This document shows, one piece after another, positions 1 to 7,127 of a DNA stretch of 64,000 bases. Positions within the stretch are counted from its first letter, which is position 1, and every line of letters begins with the position of its first letter. A model generated the notes under the pieces. It was not told where the DNA came from. It saw only the letters and a program-made list of their open reading frames with translations, and searched no databases. The translations under genes and the position numbers were made by a program. The DNA is taken from the NCBI GenBank assembly GCA_052386675.1, contig JBQTJX010000043.1, positions 62,001-126,000 of the forward strand. The letters are read 5' to 3'. Source of the DNA: RBG-16-66-20 sp052386675 (lineage in GTDB: Bacteria; Pseudomonadota; Gammaproteobacteria; Burkholderiales; SG8-39).

Positions 1-1236
1 CAGGTTCCCAAGCCCGGGCTCGGCCGAGGTGGCGAGCGTGATCGGCCGGGCGCCGATGATCTGCGCGCCGATGCGCGCCGCCGTCTCCAGCAGCGCCTCG
101 ACAGCCACCGTTTCCAGGCGAGTGGTGCCGTCCCGGAACAGGTCGCGCAGGCGGCGCACAACGTCCGATGCGCGCTCGGCCTCGTCCAGCATCTTCGCGA
201 TGGCCGCGGGCAGGCGCGGGTCGGCGGCGCCGCCGGGGCTGGCAAGTATCTGGCGCGCGGCGCGGCCATAGTTGGTGAGCGCGGTCAGGGGCTGGTTGAC
301 CTCGTGGGCGATGGCGCCGGCCATCTCGCCCGCAGCCGCCAGGCGCAGCGTCTGGCGCAGGCCCTCGGCGGCGCGCGCGCGCTCCTCCACCAGCATGCCC
401 AGATACAGGCCCGTCAAGGTGCAGGCGGCCACCAGCGCCTGGAATTCCCCTGGCGGCACCGCGGTGCCGCGCGCGGTCTGCATGCCCAGCACCACGCCCA
501 GCTGCACGAACGCGGCGGCGATCACCGCCCCGTTCAGGCCGGCGCGCGCCGCGATCCCGATCAGCGGCGCGAACAGCAGGTAGAAGTGGCGCGAGGGGTC
601 CTCGCCCAGGGTGTCGCTGAACACCAGCCACAGGGTGACGGCGAGCACCGCTGCCTGCAGTTGCGATTCGCGCCGGACCGCGAGTGCGAGCAGCGCGCGC
701 CGGCGCTCGGCGTCCGCCGCGGCGAGCAGCAGCGGCGCGGTCACCAGGATTCCCACCGAATCGCCGATCCAGAATCGCAGCCAGGGCAGGGCGAATTCGT
801 CGCCTGCGAGCAGCCCGGCGCCGTGCAGCACGCCGACGAACACCAGCCCGACGCAGGCGCTGCCCGCAACCGCCCAGGCGGCGAACAGGGTCAGCTGGCG
901 GGTCGTGCGCAGCGTGGCATCCGCCGGCAGGAAGGTCCGCAGCGCGCCGGCGATCGCCGCGTAGCCGGCGGCGAGGATGAGCGCGCCGGCAAGGGTGATG
1001 CCCAGGCCACCCGGGGCGCCGCGCACCAGCAGGTCGGCGGCGACGAGTGTGGCCATCACCGCCGGGGCGTGGTGCAGCCCGCCGAGCACCATCCAGACGA
1101 TGGCGAGCGCAGGTTGCGGGTTCCACGGCGTGATGTTGAAGGGGCCGACCGGGTCGATGTAGCTCGCCCAGTCGAGCGCGACATAGCACGGCGCGAAAAC
1201 CGCCGCGTCGCGGAGGTATCGGGCAGCAGGCCGCAT
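1..1236 (-). CDS. MASE1-like membrane sensor histidine kinase (3'-truncated by window edge)
   Basis: Membrane sensor kinase that would autophosphorylate on histidine and signal to a response regulator. Reading in from the ATG at 1236, the first ~285 residues form several hydrophobic segments resembling a MASE1 integral-membrane sensory domain. They are followed by a dimerisation/phosphoacceptor helix with the H-box GAIAHEVNQPLTALTNYGRAA around residue 310, which is the DctB/FixL-type signature. The ATPase domain lies beyond base 1. The good Shine-Dalgarno GGAGG is ~19 bases from this ATG and nearer to an out-of-frame ATG at 1247, so the start is a little uncertain, but no in-frame start lies upstream. 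Divergent from the antiporter operon. Its regulator partner is not in the window. Confidence 0.85.
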   Translation of the reverse strand, partial: MRPAARYLRDAAVFAPCYVALDWASYIDPVGPFNITPWNPQPALAIVWMVLGGLHHAPAVMATLVAADLLVRGAPGGLGITLAGALILAAGYAAIAGALRTFLPADATLRTTRQLTLFAAWAVAGSACVGLVFVGVLHGAGLLAGDEFALPWLRFWIGDSVGILVTAPLLLAAADAERRRALLALAVRRESQLQAAVLAVTLWLVFSDTLGEDPSRHFYLLFAPLIGIAARAGLNGAVIAAAFVQLGVVLGMQTARGTAVPPGEFQALVAACTLTGLYLGMLVEERARAAEGLRQTLRLAAAGEMAGAIAHEVNQPLTALTNYGRAARQILASPGGAADPRLPAAIAKMLDEAERASDVVRRLRDLFRDGTTRLETVAVEALLETAARIGAQIIGARPITLATSAEPGLGNL

Positions 1237-1274
1237 GGATGGCGCATCTTCGTTCCTCCCGGGCGCTCGCGCAA

Positions 1275-1307
1275 GTACGGGATTCCCCGTATGGAGGAAA
1301 CCCGTAC
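1275..1307. promoter_or_regulatory. Cluster of TACGGG/CCCGTA half-sites between sensor kinase and antiporter operon
   Basis: The divergent gap carries TACGGG (1276-1281) followed by inverted CCCGTA at 1286-1291 and again at 1301-1306. The first pair is a perfect 6+6 inverted repeat with a 4-base centre. The outer pair makes a 7-bp repeat, GTACGGG/CCCGTAC. This looks like a binding site for a dimeric regulator, possibly the partner of the adjacent kinase. The assignment is inferred from position and symmetry only. Confidence 0.4.
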
Positions 1308-1357
1308 GCGTTCGCGCGAATTGCGGCCGCCGCGGCTCCGGCCGTAGCGTCGCGCCC

Positions 1358-1567
1358 ATGCTCGCCAAATCTCCCGCCCAATCTCCCGCCGCCATGCCCT
1401 CGGGCCTCGCGGAATTCTTCGACCTCGGCCGCTGGCTGCAGTGGTTCTCCGAACTCGACCGGGGTTTCGCCTTCCTGCTGCTGCTGCCGCTGGTGGTCGC
1501 GGCCATCGGCCTGTGGTCGCATTTCAGCGGTCGCGAGGACAACGCCGGCCGCGAGGACAGGGACTAG
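1358..1567 (+). CDS. Small single-pass membrane protein, first gene of antiporter operon
   Basis: A 69-residue protein of no family I recognise. One hydrophobic helix (FAFLLLLPLVVAAIGLW) sits near the C-terminus, followed by a charged tail rich in Arg, Glu and Asp. An in-frame ATG at 1394 would give 57 residues, and either start is possible. It ends one base before the GTG of mrpE, so it is probably co-transcribed with it. It could be an accessory or assembly subunit of the antiporter; this is inferred from position alone. Confidence 0.55.
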   Translation: MLAKSPAQSPAAMPSGLAEFFDLGRWLQWFSELDRGFAFLLLLPLVVAAIGLWSHFSGREDNAGREDRD

Positions 1568-1568
1568 C

Positions 1569-2060
1569 GTGTCCCGTCCGTTGCGGCAGCAGGCGGCGCT
1601 TGCCTGCGCCCTGTTCGCCTTCTGGCTGCTCATGTCCGGCATCTACACGCCGTTCCTTGTGCTCTCGGGGCTGGGCGTGGCGCTCGGCGTGACGCTGCTC
1701 GCGCGCCGCATGGAAGTCGCCGACCGCGAGGGCCAGCCGCTGCACCTGGTGCCGGCCGCGCTCGCCTACTGGCCCTGGCTCGTGCTGGAGATTCTCAAGT
1801 CCGGCTGGACGGTGGCGCGCATCATCCTCGACCCGCGCCTGCCGGTCAGCCCGGCGGTGGTCCGGTTCCGGCCTTCGCAGAAAAGCACCGTCGGCCTGGT
1901 GACGCACGCGAACTCCATCACGCTGACGCCCGGCACGGTGACGATCGAAGCGCGCCCGGGCGAGTTCATTGTGCACGCGCTCACCGCTGACGGGGCGCAG
2001 GGCCTCGAGGGCAGCGAGATGGACCGCCGGGTCGCCCGGTTCGAGGGCCGGCCGGCATGA
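1569..2060 (+). CDS. mrpE: Mrp/Mnh cation:proton antiporter subunit E
   Basis: Small membrane subunit of a multisubunit Na+(K+)/H+ antiporter. The protein has 163 residues from a GTG start one base after the preceding stop. Two N-terminal hydrophobic segments (LACALFAFWLLMSGIYTPFLVLSGLGVALGVTLL) are followed by the MnhE cytoplasmic part with the family-typical THANSITLTPGTVT...FIVHAL stretch. Length matches the family (~160). Overlaps mrpF by 4 bases (ATGA-type coupling). Confidence 0.9.
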   Translation: MSRPLRQQAALACALFAFWLLMSGIYTPFLVLSGLGVALGVTLLARRMEVADREGQPLHLVPAALAYWPWLVLEILKSGWTVARIILDPRLPVSPAVVRFRPSQKSTVGLVTHANSITLTPGTVTIEARPGEFIVHALTADGAQGLEGSEMDRRVARFEGRPA

Positions 2061-2338
2061 TGTTCGCCGCCTGCACCGGGGCGTTGCTGGTGGCGCTGGC
2101 GCTGATGCTCGCGCGCGCGATCGCGGGCCCGAGCGTGTTCGACCGCCTGCTCGCGGTCAACACCATGGGCACGGTGACCGTGCTGCTGCTCGCGGTCATG
2201 GGATTCCTCAACGGCCGGCCGGATTTCCTCGACCTCGCCATCGTCTACGGCCTGCTCAACGTGGTGGGCACCATCGCGGTACTCAAGTACTTCCGCCGCG
2301 GCGACCTGGGCGACCCGGGCGAGGAGGCGGCGGAATGA
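2057..2338 (+). CDS. mrpF: Mrp/Mnh antiporter subunit F
   Basis: A 93-residue, three-helix subunit of the antiporter. The conserved MrpF core GPSVFDRLLAVNTMGT is present around residues 22-37, followed by DLAIVYGLLNVVGTIAVLKYF. Start and stop codons overlap both neighbours by 4 bases, indicating tight translational coupling in the order E-F-G. Confidence 0.92.
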   Translation: MMFAACTGALLVALALMLARAIAGPSVFDRLLAVNTMGTVTVLLLAVMGFLNGRPDFLDLAIVYGLLNVVGTIAVLKYFRRGDLGDPGEEAAE

Positions 2339-2637
2339 GCGCGATGCTCGATGCCGCGAGCTGGGCGCTGCTGGCGGCGGGGGGGCTCGCCTGCGTGGTG
2401 GGCGCGATCGGCCTGCTGCGCATGCCGGATTTCTACACCCGCATCCACGCCGCCAGCGTGTCCGACGCGCTGGGCGCGATCCTGATCCTGGCCGGGCTGC
2501 TCCTGCAGACGGATTCCTGGCTGGTGGCGGTGAAGCTCCTCGCCGTCGGCCTGCTGCTGTTCTTCACCAGCCCGGCGGCCACGCATGCGCTCGCGCGCGC
2601 GGCGCTGGAGCGCGGCATCGAACCATGGAAGCGCTGA
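2335..2637 (+). CDS. mrpG: Mrp/Mnh antiporter subunit G
   Basis: A 100-residue subunit with three hydrophobic segments and the MnhG signature GLLRMPDFYTRIHAASVSDALGA. The ATG at 2335 overlaps the mrpF stop (ATGA). The end overlaps the next gene by 13 bases. Confidence 0.92.
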   Translation: MSAMLDAASWALLAAGGLACVVGAIGLLRMPDFYTRIHAASVSDALGAILILAGLLLQTDSWLVAVKLLAVGLLLFFTSPAATHALARAALERGIEPWKR

Positions 2638-3161
2638 CCATACATGTCCTGCTTACCACCATGGCCGCGACCGTGATCGCCATGGTGCTCCAGCGCAACC
2701 TGTTCGCGGTGGTGGTGCTGTTCGGCGCCTACAGCTTCCAGATGGCGACGGTGCTGGCGGCGCTGGACGCGGTGGATGTCGCCATGACCGAGGCCGCGGT
2801 CGGCGCCGGGGTTTCCACCGTGCTGCTGCTCGCGGCGCTGCATCTTACCGGCGGCACCGAGGCCAAGCCCTCGCAGCGCCCATGGCTGCCGCTCGCACTC
2901 GCGCTGGCGGTGGGCGGCGTGCTCGCCTACGGCATGCTCGGCCTGCCGGCGTTCTCCGATCCGGCTGCGCCGATCCACGCCCATGTCGCGCCGCGCTACC
3001 TCGCGCAGGCAATGCAGGAAACGGGCGTGCCCAATATCGTCACCGCGGTGCTCGCCAGCTACCGCGGCTACGACACCCTGGGCGAGGTGGTGGTGGTGTT
3101 CACCGCGGGCGCGGGCGTGATCGCGCTGCTGCGCCGCCGCCGGAGGCGCGATGCGCAATGA
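2625..3161 (+). CDS. DUF4040 / MbhD-MbhE-like antiporter subunit
   Basis: A 178-residue membrane protein equivalent to the C-terminal pieces of MrpA. Residues ~1-80 resemble the DUF4040/MbhD part, with the conserved run AYSFQMATVLAALDAVDVAMTEAAVGAGV. The second half resembles MbhE, ending ILASYRGYDTLGEVVVVFTA-like (read here as VLASYRGYDTLGEVVVVFTAG). In classical Mrp operons these parts are fused to the long MrpA; here they form a separate gene, as in Mbh-type antiporter modules. The next gene overlaps by 11 bases. Confidence 0.85.
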   Translation: MEALTIHVLLTTMAATVIAMVLQRNLFAVVVLFGAYSFQMATVLAALDAVDVAMTEAAVGAGVSTVLLLAALHLTGGTEAKPSQRPWLPLALALAVGGVLAYGMLGLPAFSDPAAPIHAHVAPRYLAQAMQETGVPNIVTAVLASYRGYDTLGEVVVVFTAGAGVIALLRRRRRRDAQ

Positions 3162-3576
3162 CCTGATCCTGCGCGTGGTCGCCAAGCTGCTGATGCCCTA
3201 CATGCTGGTATTCGCGCTGTATGTGCAGTTCCACGGCGACTTCGGACCCGGCGGCGGCTTCCAGGCCGGGGTGATCGCCGCCGCCGCGGTGGTGTTCTAC
3301 GCCATCATCTTCGGCCTGCCCGCGGGGAGGCGCCTGGTGCCCGACCGCGTCGCCGAGGCCATGCTGGCCATCGGCGTGCTGCTGTACGCCGGCACCGGCC
3401 TGGCCGGGATCCTGCTCGGGGGCAACTACCTCGACTACTTCGTGCTCGACCGCAATCCGGTCGCGGGACAGCTGCGCGGCGTCTTCTGGGTCGAGGCGGG
3501 CGTCGGCCTCGCGGTGGCCGGCGTGATGCTGAAGCTGTTCACGATGTTCGCCGGCCGCGGGCGGGACGAGGCATGA
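3151..3576 (+). CDS. mrpB: Mrp/Mnh antiporter subunit B (MnhB domain)
   Basis: A 141-residue subunit with four predicted helices. The MnhB signature is LLMPYMLVFALYVQFHGDFGPGGGFQAGVI, including the conserved HGDFGPGGGFQ loop. Overlaps the DUF4040 gene by 11 bases and mrpC by 4 bases. Confidence 0.92.
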   Translation: MRNDLILRVVAKLLMPYMLVFALYVQFHGDFGPGGGFQAGVIAAAAVVFYAIIFGLPAGRRLVPDRVAEAMLAIGVLLYAGTGLAGILLGGNYLDYFVLDRNPVAGQLRGVFWVEAGVGLAVAGVMLKLFTMFAGRGRDEA

Positions 3577-3941
3577 CTGCCGTCGAGGCGCTCACCGGCC
3601 ACTACAGCTACTTCGTCGCCATCGGCCTGATGGTGGCGGGGCTGGCGATCCTGGTCGCGCGCAGCAACCTGCTGAAGAAGCTGATTGGCCTCGCCATCCT
3701 GCAAAGCTCGGTCTATTTGCTGTACATCGCGCCGGGCAAGCTGGTCGGCGGCACCGCGCCGATCATCGCCGCGGGGCACACGGTGTATTCCAACCCGCTG
3801 CCGCACGTGCTGATCCTCACCGCGATCGTGGTCGGCGTGGCGACGCTGGCGCTGGGCCTCGCACTGGTGGTGCGCATCCGCGAGGCCTACGGCAGCATCG
3901 AGGAGGACGAGATCCTCGCGCGCGACCGCGCGGAGGGCTGA
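3573..3941 (+). CDS. mrpC: Mrp/Mnh antiporter subunit C (NuoK-like)
   Basis: A 122-residue, three-helix subunit homologous to NuoK of complex I. Motifs include GLMVAGLAILVARSNLLKKLIGL and the family-typical NPLPHVLILTAIVVGVATLALGLAL. It probably helps form the proton/cation path beside subunit D. The stop at 3939-3941 is immediately followed by the TTG start of mrpD. Confidence 0.92.
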   Translation: MTAVEALTGHYSYFVAIGLMVAGLAILVARSNLLKKLIGLAILQSSVYLLYIAPGKLVGGTAPIIAAGHTVYSNPLPHVLILTAIVVGVATLALGLALVVRIREAYGSIEEDEILARDRAEG

Positions 3942-5423
3942 TTGAGCGCGCACCTCCCCGCGCTGCAGGTGGTCCTGCCGCTCATGGCGGCGCCGCTGAT
4001 CGTGCTCGCGCGCAACCGCACGTTCGCGTGGCTGGCGGCGACCGTGGTGAGCTACGCCTGCCTGGTGATCGCCATCGCGCTCGCCGCGCAGGTGGCCGCG
4101 CAGGGCCCGGTGTCCTACGCCATGGGCAGCTGGCCCGCGCCCTGGGGCATCGAGCTCCGGGTGGACGCGCTGTCGGCCTTCCTCCTGGTGCTGGTGTCGC
4201 TCACCGCATCGCTGGTGGCGCCCTATGCCAGCCGCAGCCTCGCCGCGGAGGTTCCGGGCGACCGGCAGTACCTCGCCTACGCCATGTACTGCCTGTGCCT
4301 CGCCGGGTTGCTCGGGATGGTGGTCACCGGCGATGCCTTCAACCTGTTCGTGTTCCTGGAGGTGTCCTCGCTCGCCACCTACGTGCTGGTCGGCCTCGGC
4401 CCGCGGCGCAAGGCGCTGGTGGCGGCCTACCAGTACATGCTGCTGGGCACTGTCGGGGCGACCTTCTACGTCATTGGCGTCGGGCTGCTGTACCTGATGA
4501 CCGGGACGCTGAACCTGGCGGACATGGCGCTCAGGCTGCGCGAGGCGCAGGACCTGCGGCCGGTGCTCGCGGCGCTCGCCTTCATCACCGTCGGCATCGG
4601 CCTGAAGCTCGCGCTGTTCCCGCTGCACCAGTGGCTGCCCGACGCCTACGCGGAAGCACCGTCCATGGTCACCGCGTTCCTTGCGGCCACCGCCACCAAG
4701 GTGTCGGCCTACGTGCTGCTGCGCTTCTATTACTCGGTGTTCGACCCGGGCGCGCTGTTCGACCGGCTGCCCACCGGCGCGCTGTTCATCGGCCTGTCGG
4801 TGGCGGCGATGGTGCTCGCATCGCTGGCGGCGGTGCAGGAGCGCGACCTGAAGCGCCTGTTCGCGTGGTCGAGCGTGGCGCAGGTGGGCTACATCACGCT
4901 GGGCATCGGCCTGGACAATGTGCACGGCCTGACCGCGTCGCTCGCGCACCTGCTCAACCACGGCATCACCAAGGGCGCGGTGTTCGTGCTGCTGGGCGGG
5001 GTGGCGCTGCGCTGCGGCGCCGCGGCGATGACGGTGCAGGGCGCCGCCGGCCTCGCGCGGCGCATGCCGCTCACCGCGATGGGCCTGGTGGTGGCCGGGC
5101 TTTCGCTCATCGGCGTCCCTGGCACCGCCGGCTTTGTCACCAAGTGGACGCTGGTGCAGGGCGCGCTCGAGCGCGGGTTGTGGTGGGTGGTGGTGGCGAT
5201 CCTGGCCAGTTCGCTCATTGCCGCGGTCTACGTCTGGCGCGTGGTGGAGGCCGCCTACCTGCGCCCGGCGCCGGCGGGGACGACGCGCGCGGAAGCCCCG
5301 GCCGGGATGCTGGCCGCCGGGATGGCGATGGCGGCGCTGTGCGTGTATTTCGGCTTCGATACCTCGTTCAGCATCGGCGGCGCGCGTGAAGCCGCGGAAT
5401 TCCTGCTGCGGGGGACGCGGTGA
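3942..5423 (+). CDS. mrpD: Mrp/Mnh antiporter subunit D (NuoN/NuoM-like)
   Basis: Large antiporter-like subunit of 493 residues and ~14 helices. Seen in the sequence are the acidic helix FNLFVFLEVSSLATYVLVGL, the broken-helix region LKLALFPLHQWLPDAYAEAP, and the conserved lysine helix DLKRLFAWSSVAQVGYI, as in NuoL/M/N proteins. The TTG codon directly after the mrpC stop is the most upstream plausible start. Overlaps the next gene by 4 bases. Confidence 0.92.
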   Translation: MSAHLPALQVVLPLMAAPLIVLARNRTFAWLAATVVSYACLVIAIALAAQVAAQGPVSYAMGSWPAPWGIELRVDALSAFLLVLVSLTASLVAPYASRSLAAEVPGDRQYLAYAMYCLCLAGLLGMVVTGDAFNLFVFLEVSSLATYVLVGLGPRRKALVAAYQYMLLGTVGATFYVIGVGLLYLMTGTLNLADMALRLREAQDLRPVLAALAFITVGIGLKLALFPLHQWLPDAYAEAPSMVTAFLAATATKVSAYVLLRFYYSVFDPGALFDRLPTGALFIGLSVAAMVLASLAAVQERDLKRLFAWSSVAQVGYITLGIGLDNVHGLTASLAHLLNHGITKGAVFVLLGGVALRCGAAAMTVQGAAGLARRMPLTAMGLVVAGLSLIGVPGTAGFVTKWTLVQGALERGLWWVVVAILASSLIAAVYVWRVVEAAYLRPAPAGTTRAEAPAGMLAAGMAMAALCVYFGFDTSFSIGGAREAAEFLLRGTR

Positions 5424-6898
5424 GCAGCGAAACCCTGCTCGCGCTGTGCATCCTGTTGCCGGCGGCCGGCGCCGCGGCAGTGGCCTTGCTGGGCCGCCAT
5501 CCCAACCTGCGCGAAGCGGCAACCCTGCTGAGCGCCGCCGCCCTGTTCATCACGGTCGCCGCGCTCGCCGGACCGGTGCTGGAGGGCGAGCGCCCCTCGC
5601 TGCGGCTGGTCGAGGTCTTCCCAGGCATCGCCATTGCGTTCGAACTGGAACCGCTGGGACTGCTGTTCGCGCTGATCGCCTCGGGCCTGTGGTTCGTGAG
5701 CGCGGTGTACTCGATCGGCTACATGCGCGGCAACGACGAGGCGCACCAGACGCGCTTCTACGCCTGCTTTGCGCTCGCCATCGGCGGCGCCATGGGCGTG
5801 GCGCTGGCCGGGAACCTGCTGACGCTGTACCTGTTCTACGAGGTGCTCACTTTCGTCACCTGGCCCCTCGTGACCCACCATGGCGACGACGCCGCGAGGA
5901 AGGGCGGGCGCACCTACCTCGCGCTGCTGCTGGGATCCTCGATGCTGTTCCTGCTGCCGGCGCTGGCGATCACCTGGGTGGTGGGCGGCACGCTGGAGTT
6001 CACCCCCGGGGGCTTCCTGGGCGGGCGCATCGACGGCCTCGCGGCCGCGGGCCTGGCCGCGCTCTACGCCTTCGGCATCGGCAAGGCGGCGCTGATGCCC
6101 TTCCACCGCTGGCTGCCCGCGGCGATGGTGGCGCCCACGCCGGTCTCCGCGCTGCTGCACGCCGTGGCGGTGGTGAAGGCGGGCGTGTTCTGCGTGGTGA
6201 AGGTAGTGCTGTACGTGTTCGGCCTGGAGTTCGACTCGGTGGCCTTCGCCTGGCTGCCGTGGGTGGCGGGCTTCACCATCCTCGCCGCCTCGGTGGTGGC
6301 GCTGCGCGCGGACAACCTCAAGCGCCGCCTCGCCTACTCCACGGTGAGCCAGCTGTCCTACGTGGTGATGGCGGCGGCGCTGCTCGCGCCCCTGTCCATG
6401 GTCGGGGCGGTGCTGCACATCGCGGCGCACGCGGTGGGCAAAATCACGCTGTTCTTCGCCGCCGGGGCGATCTACACCGCCGCGCACAAGACCGAGGTGA
6501 GCCAGCTCGATGGCCTGGGGCGGCGCATGCCCTGGACCTTCGCCGCCTTCGGCATCGGCGCGCTGTCCATGATCGGGCTCCCGCCCGCGGCGGGCTTCGT
6601 CAGCAAGTGGTTCATGGTGAGCGGCGCGGTGCAGGCGGCGCACTGGCCGGCGCTGGCGGTGATCGCCGCCAGCACGCTGCTTAACGCGGGCTACTTCCTG
6701 CCCATCGTCTACCGGGCGTTCTTCGTGCCGGCGGCCGACGCCGGCGGCCATGGCGAGGAGCACGGCGAGCATCACGGCGAGGCGCCCTGGACCATGGTTG
6801 CGGCCATGGTGGCGACCGCCGGACTGACGCTGGCGATGTTCTTTGCCGCCGACTGGCCGGTGCTGCTGGCGATGCGGCTCGCGGCGGGAGGGGGCTGA
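5420..6898 (+). CDS. Second antiporter-like subunit (NuoL/MrpD family)
   Basis: A 492-residue NuoL/MrpD-type proton-translocating subunit from a GTG start overlapping mrpD. Motifs include LLTLYLFYEVLTFVTWPLV, the broken-helix region ALMPFHRWLPAAMVAPTPVSALLHAVAVVKAG, and LKRRLAYSTVSQLSYV. The paired HAVAVVKAG helix suggests it is closer to NuoL/MrpA-N than to the preceding subunit. A histidine-rich loop (GGHGEEHGEHHGE) lies near residue 450 and may bind metal or protons; this is inference. Confidence 0.88.
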   Translation: MSSETLLALCILLPAAGAAAVALLGRHPNLREAATLLSAAALFITVAALAGPVLEGERPSLRLVEVFPGIAIAFELEPLGLLFALIASGLWFVSAVYSIGYMRGNDEAHQTRFYACFALAIGGAMGVALAGNLLTLYLFYEVLTFVTWPLVTHHGDDAARKGGRTYLALLLGSSMLFLLPALAITWVVGGTLEFTPGGFLGGRIDGLAAAGLAALYAFGIGKAALMPFHRWLPAAMVAPTPVSALLHAVAVVKAGVFCVVKVVLYVFGLEFDSVAFAWLPWVAGFTILAASVVALRADNLKRRLAYSTVSQLSYVVMAAALLAPLSMVGAVLHIAAHAVGKITLFFAAGAIYTAAHKTEVSQLDGLGRRMPWTFAAFGIGALSMIGLPPAAGFVSKWFMVSGAVQAAHWPALAVIAASTLLNAGYFLPIVYRAFFVPAADAGGHGEEHGEHHGEAPWTMVAAMVATAGLTLAMFFAADWPVLLAMRLAAGGG

Positions 6899-6899
6899 C

Positions 6900-7127
6900 A
6901 TGCAATCAACGATACGGCGCTGGTGGGCGGGATTCATCGTGGTGCTCGTGCTCACGGTGGCCTCCGAGGCCTTCGTCGCCTGGCATCCGCACTTCGAAGT
7001 GGAGAAGCTGTACGGCTTCAACGCCGCCTATGGCTTCCTCGCCTGCGCGGCCCTGATCCTGGTGGCGAAGGCGCTGGGGTTGCTGCTCAAGCGCCCGGAC
7101 GACTACTACGACGATGAGCGGCGATGA
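6900..7127 (+). CDS. Small two-helix membrane protein of antiporter operon
   Basis: A 75-residue protein with two hydrophobic helices (AGFIVVLVLTVASEAFVAW and YGFLACAALILVAKALGLLL) and an acidic C-terminus, KRPDDYYDDERR. It starts one base after the upstream stop and overlaps the next gene by 4 bases, so it belongs to the operon. I do not recognise a named family. Its place between two large subunits suggests a structural subunit. Confidence 0.75.
   Translation: MQSTIRRWWAGFIVVLVLTVASEAFVAWHPHFEVEKLYGFNAAYGFLACAALILVAKALGLLLKRPDDYYDDERR

Noticed and set aside
3435..5522. Long minus-strand open frame opposite the antiporter genes
   Set aside because: Arg/His/Gln-rich low-complexity translation typical of antisense of GC-rich coding DNA; the plus strand holds clear mrpB/C/D.
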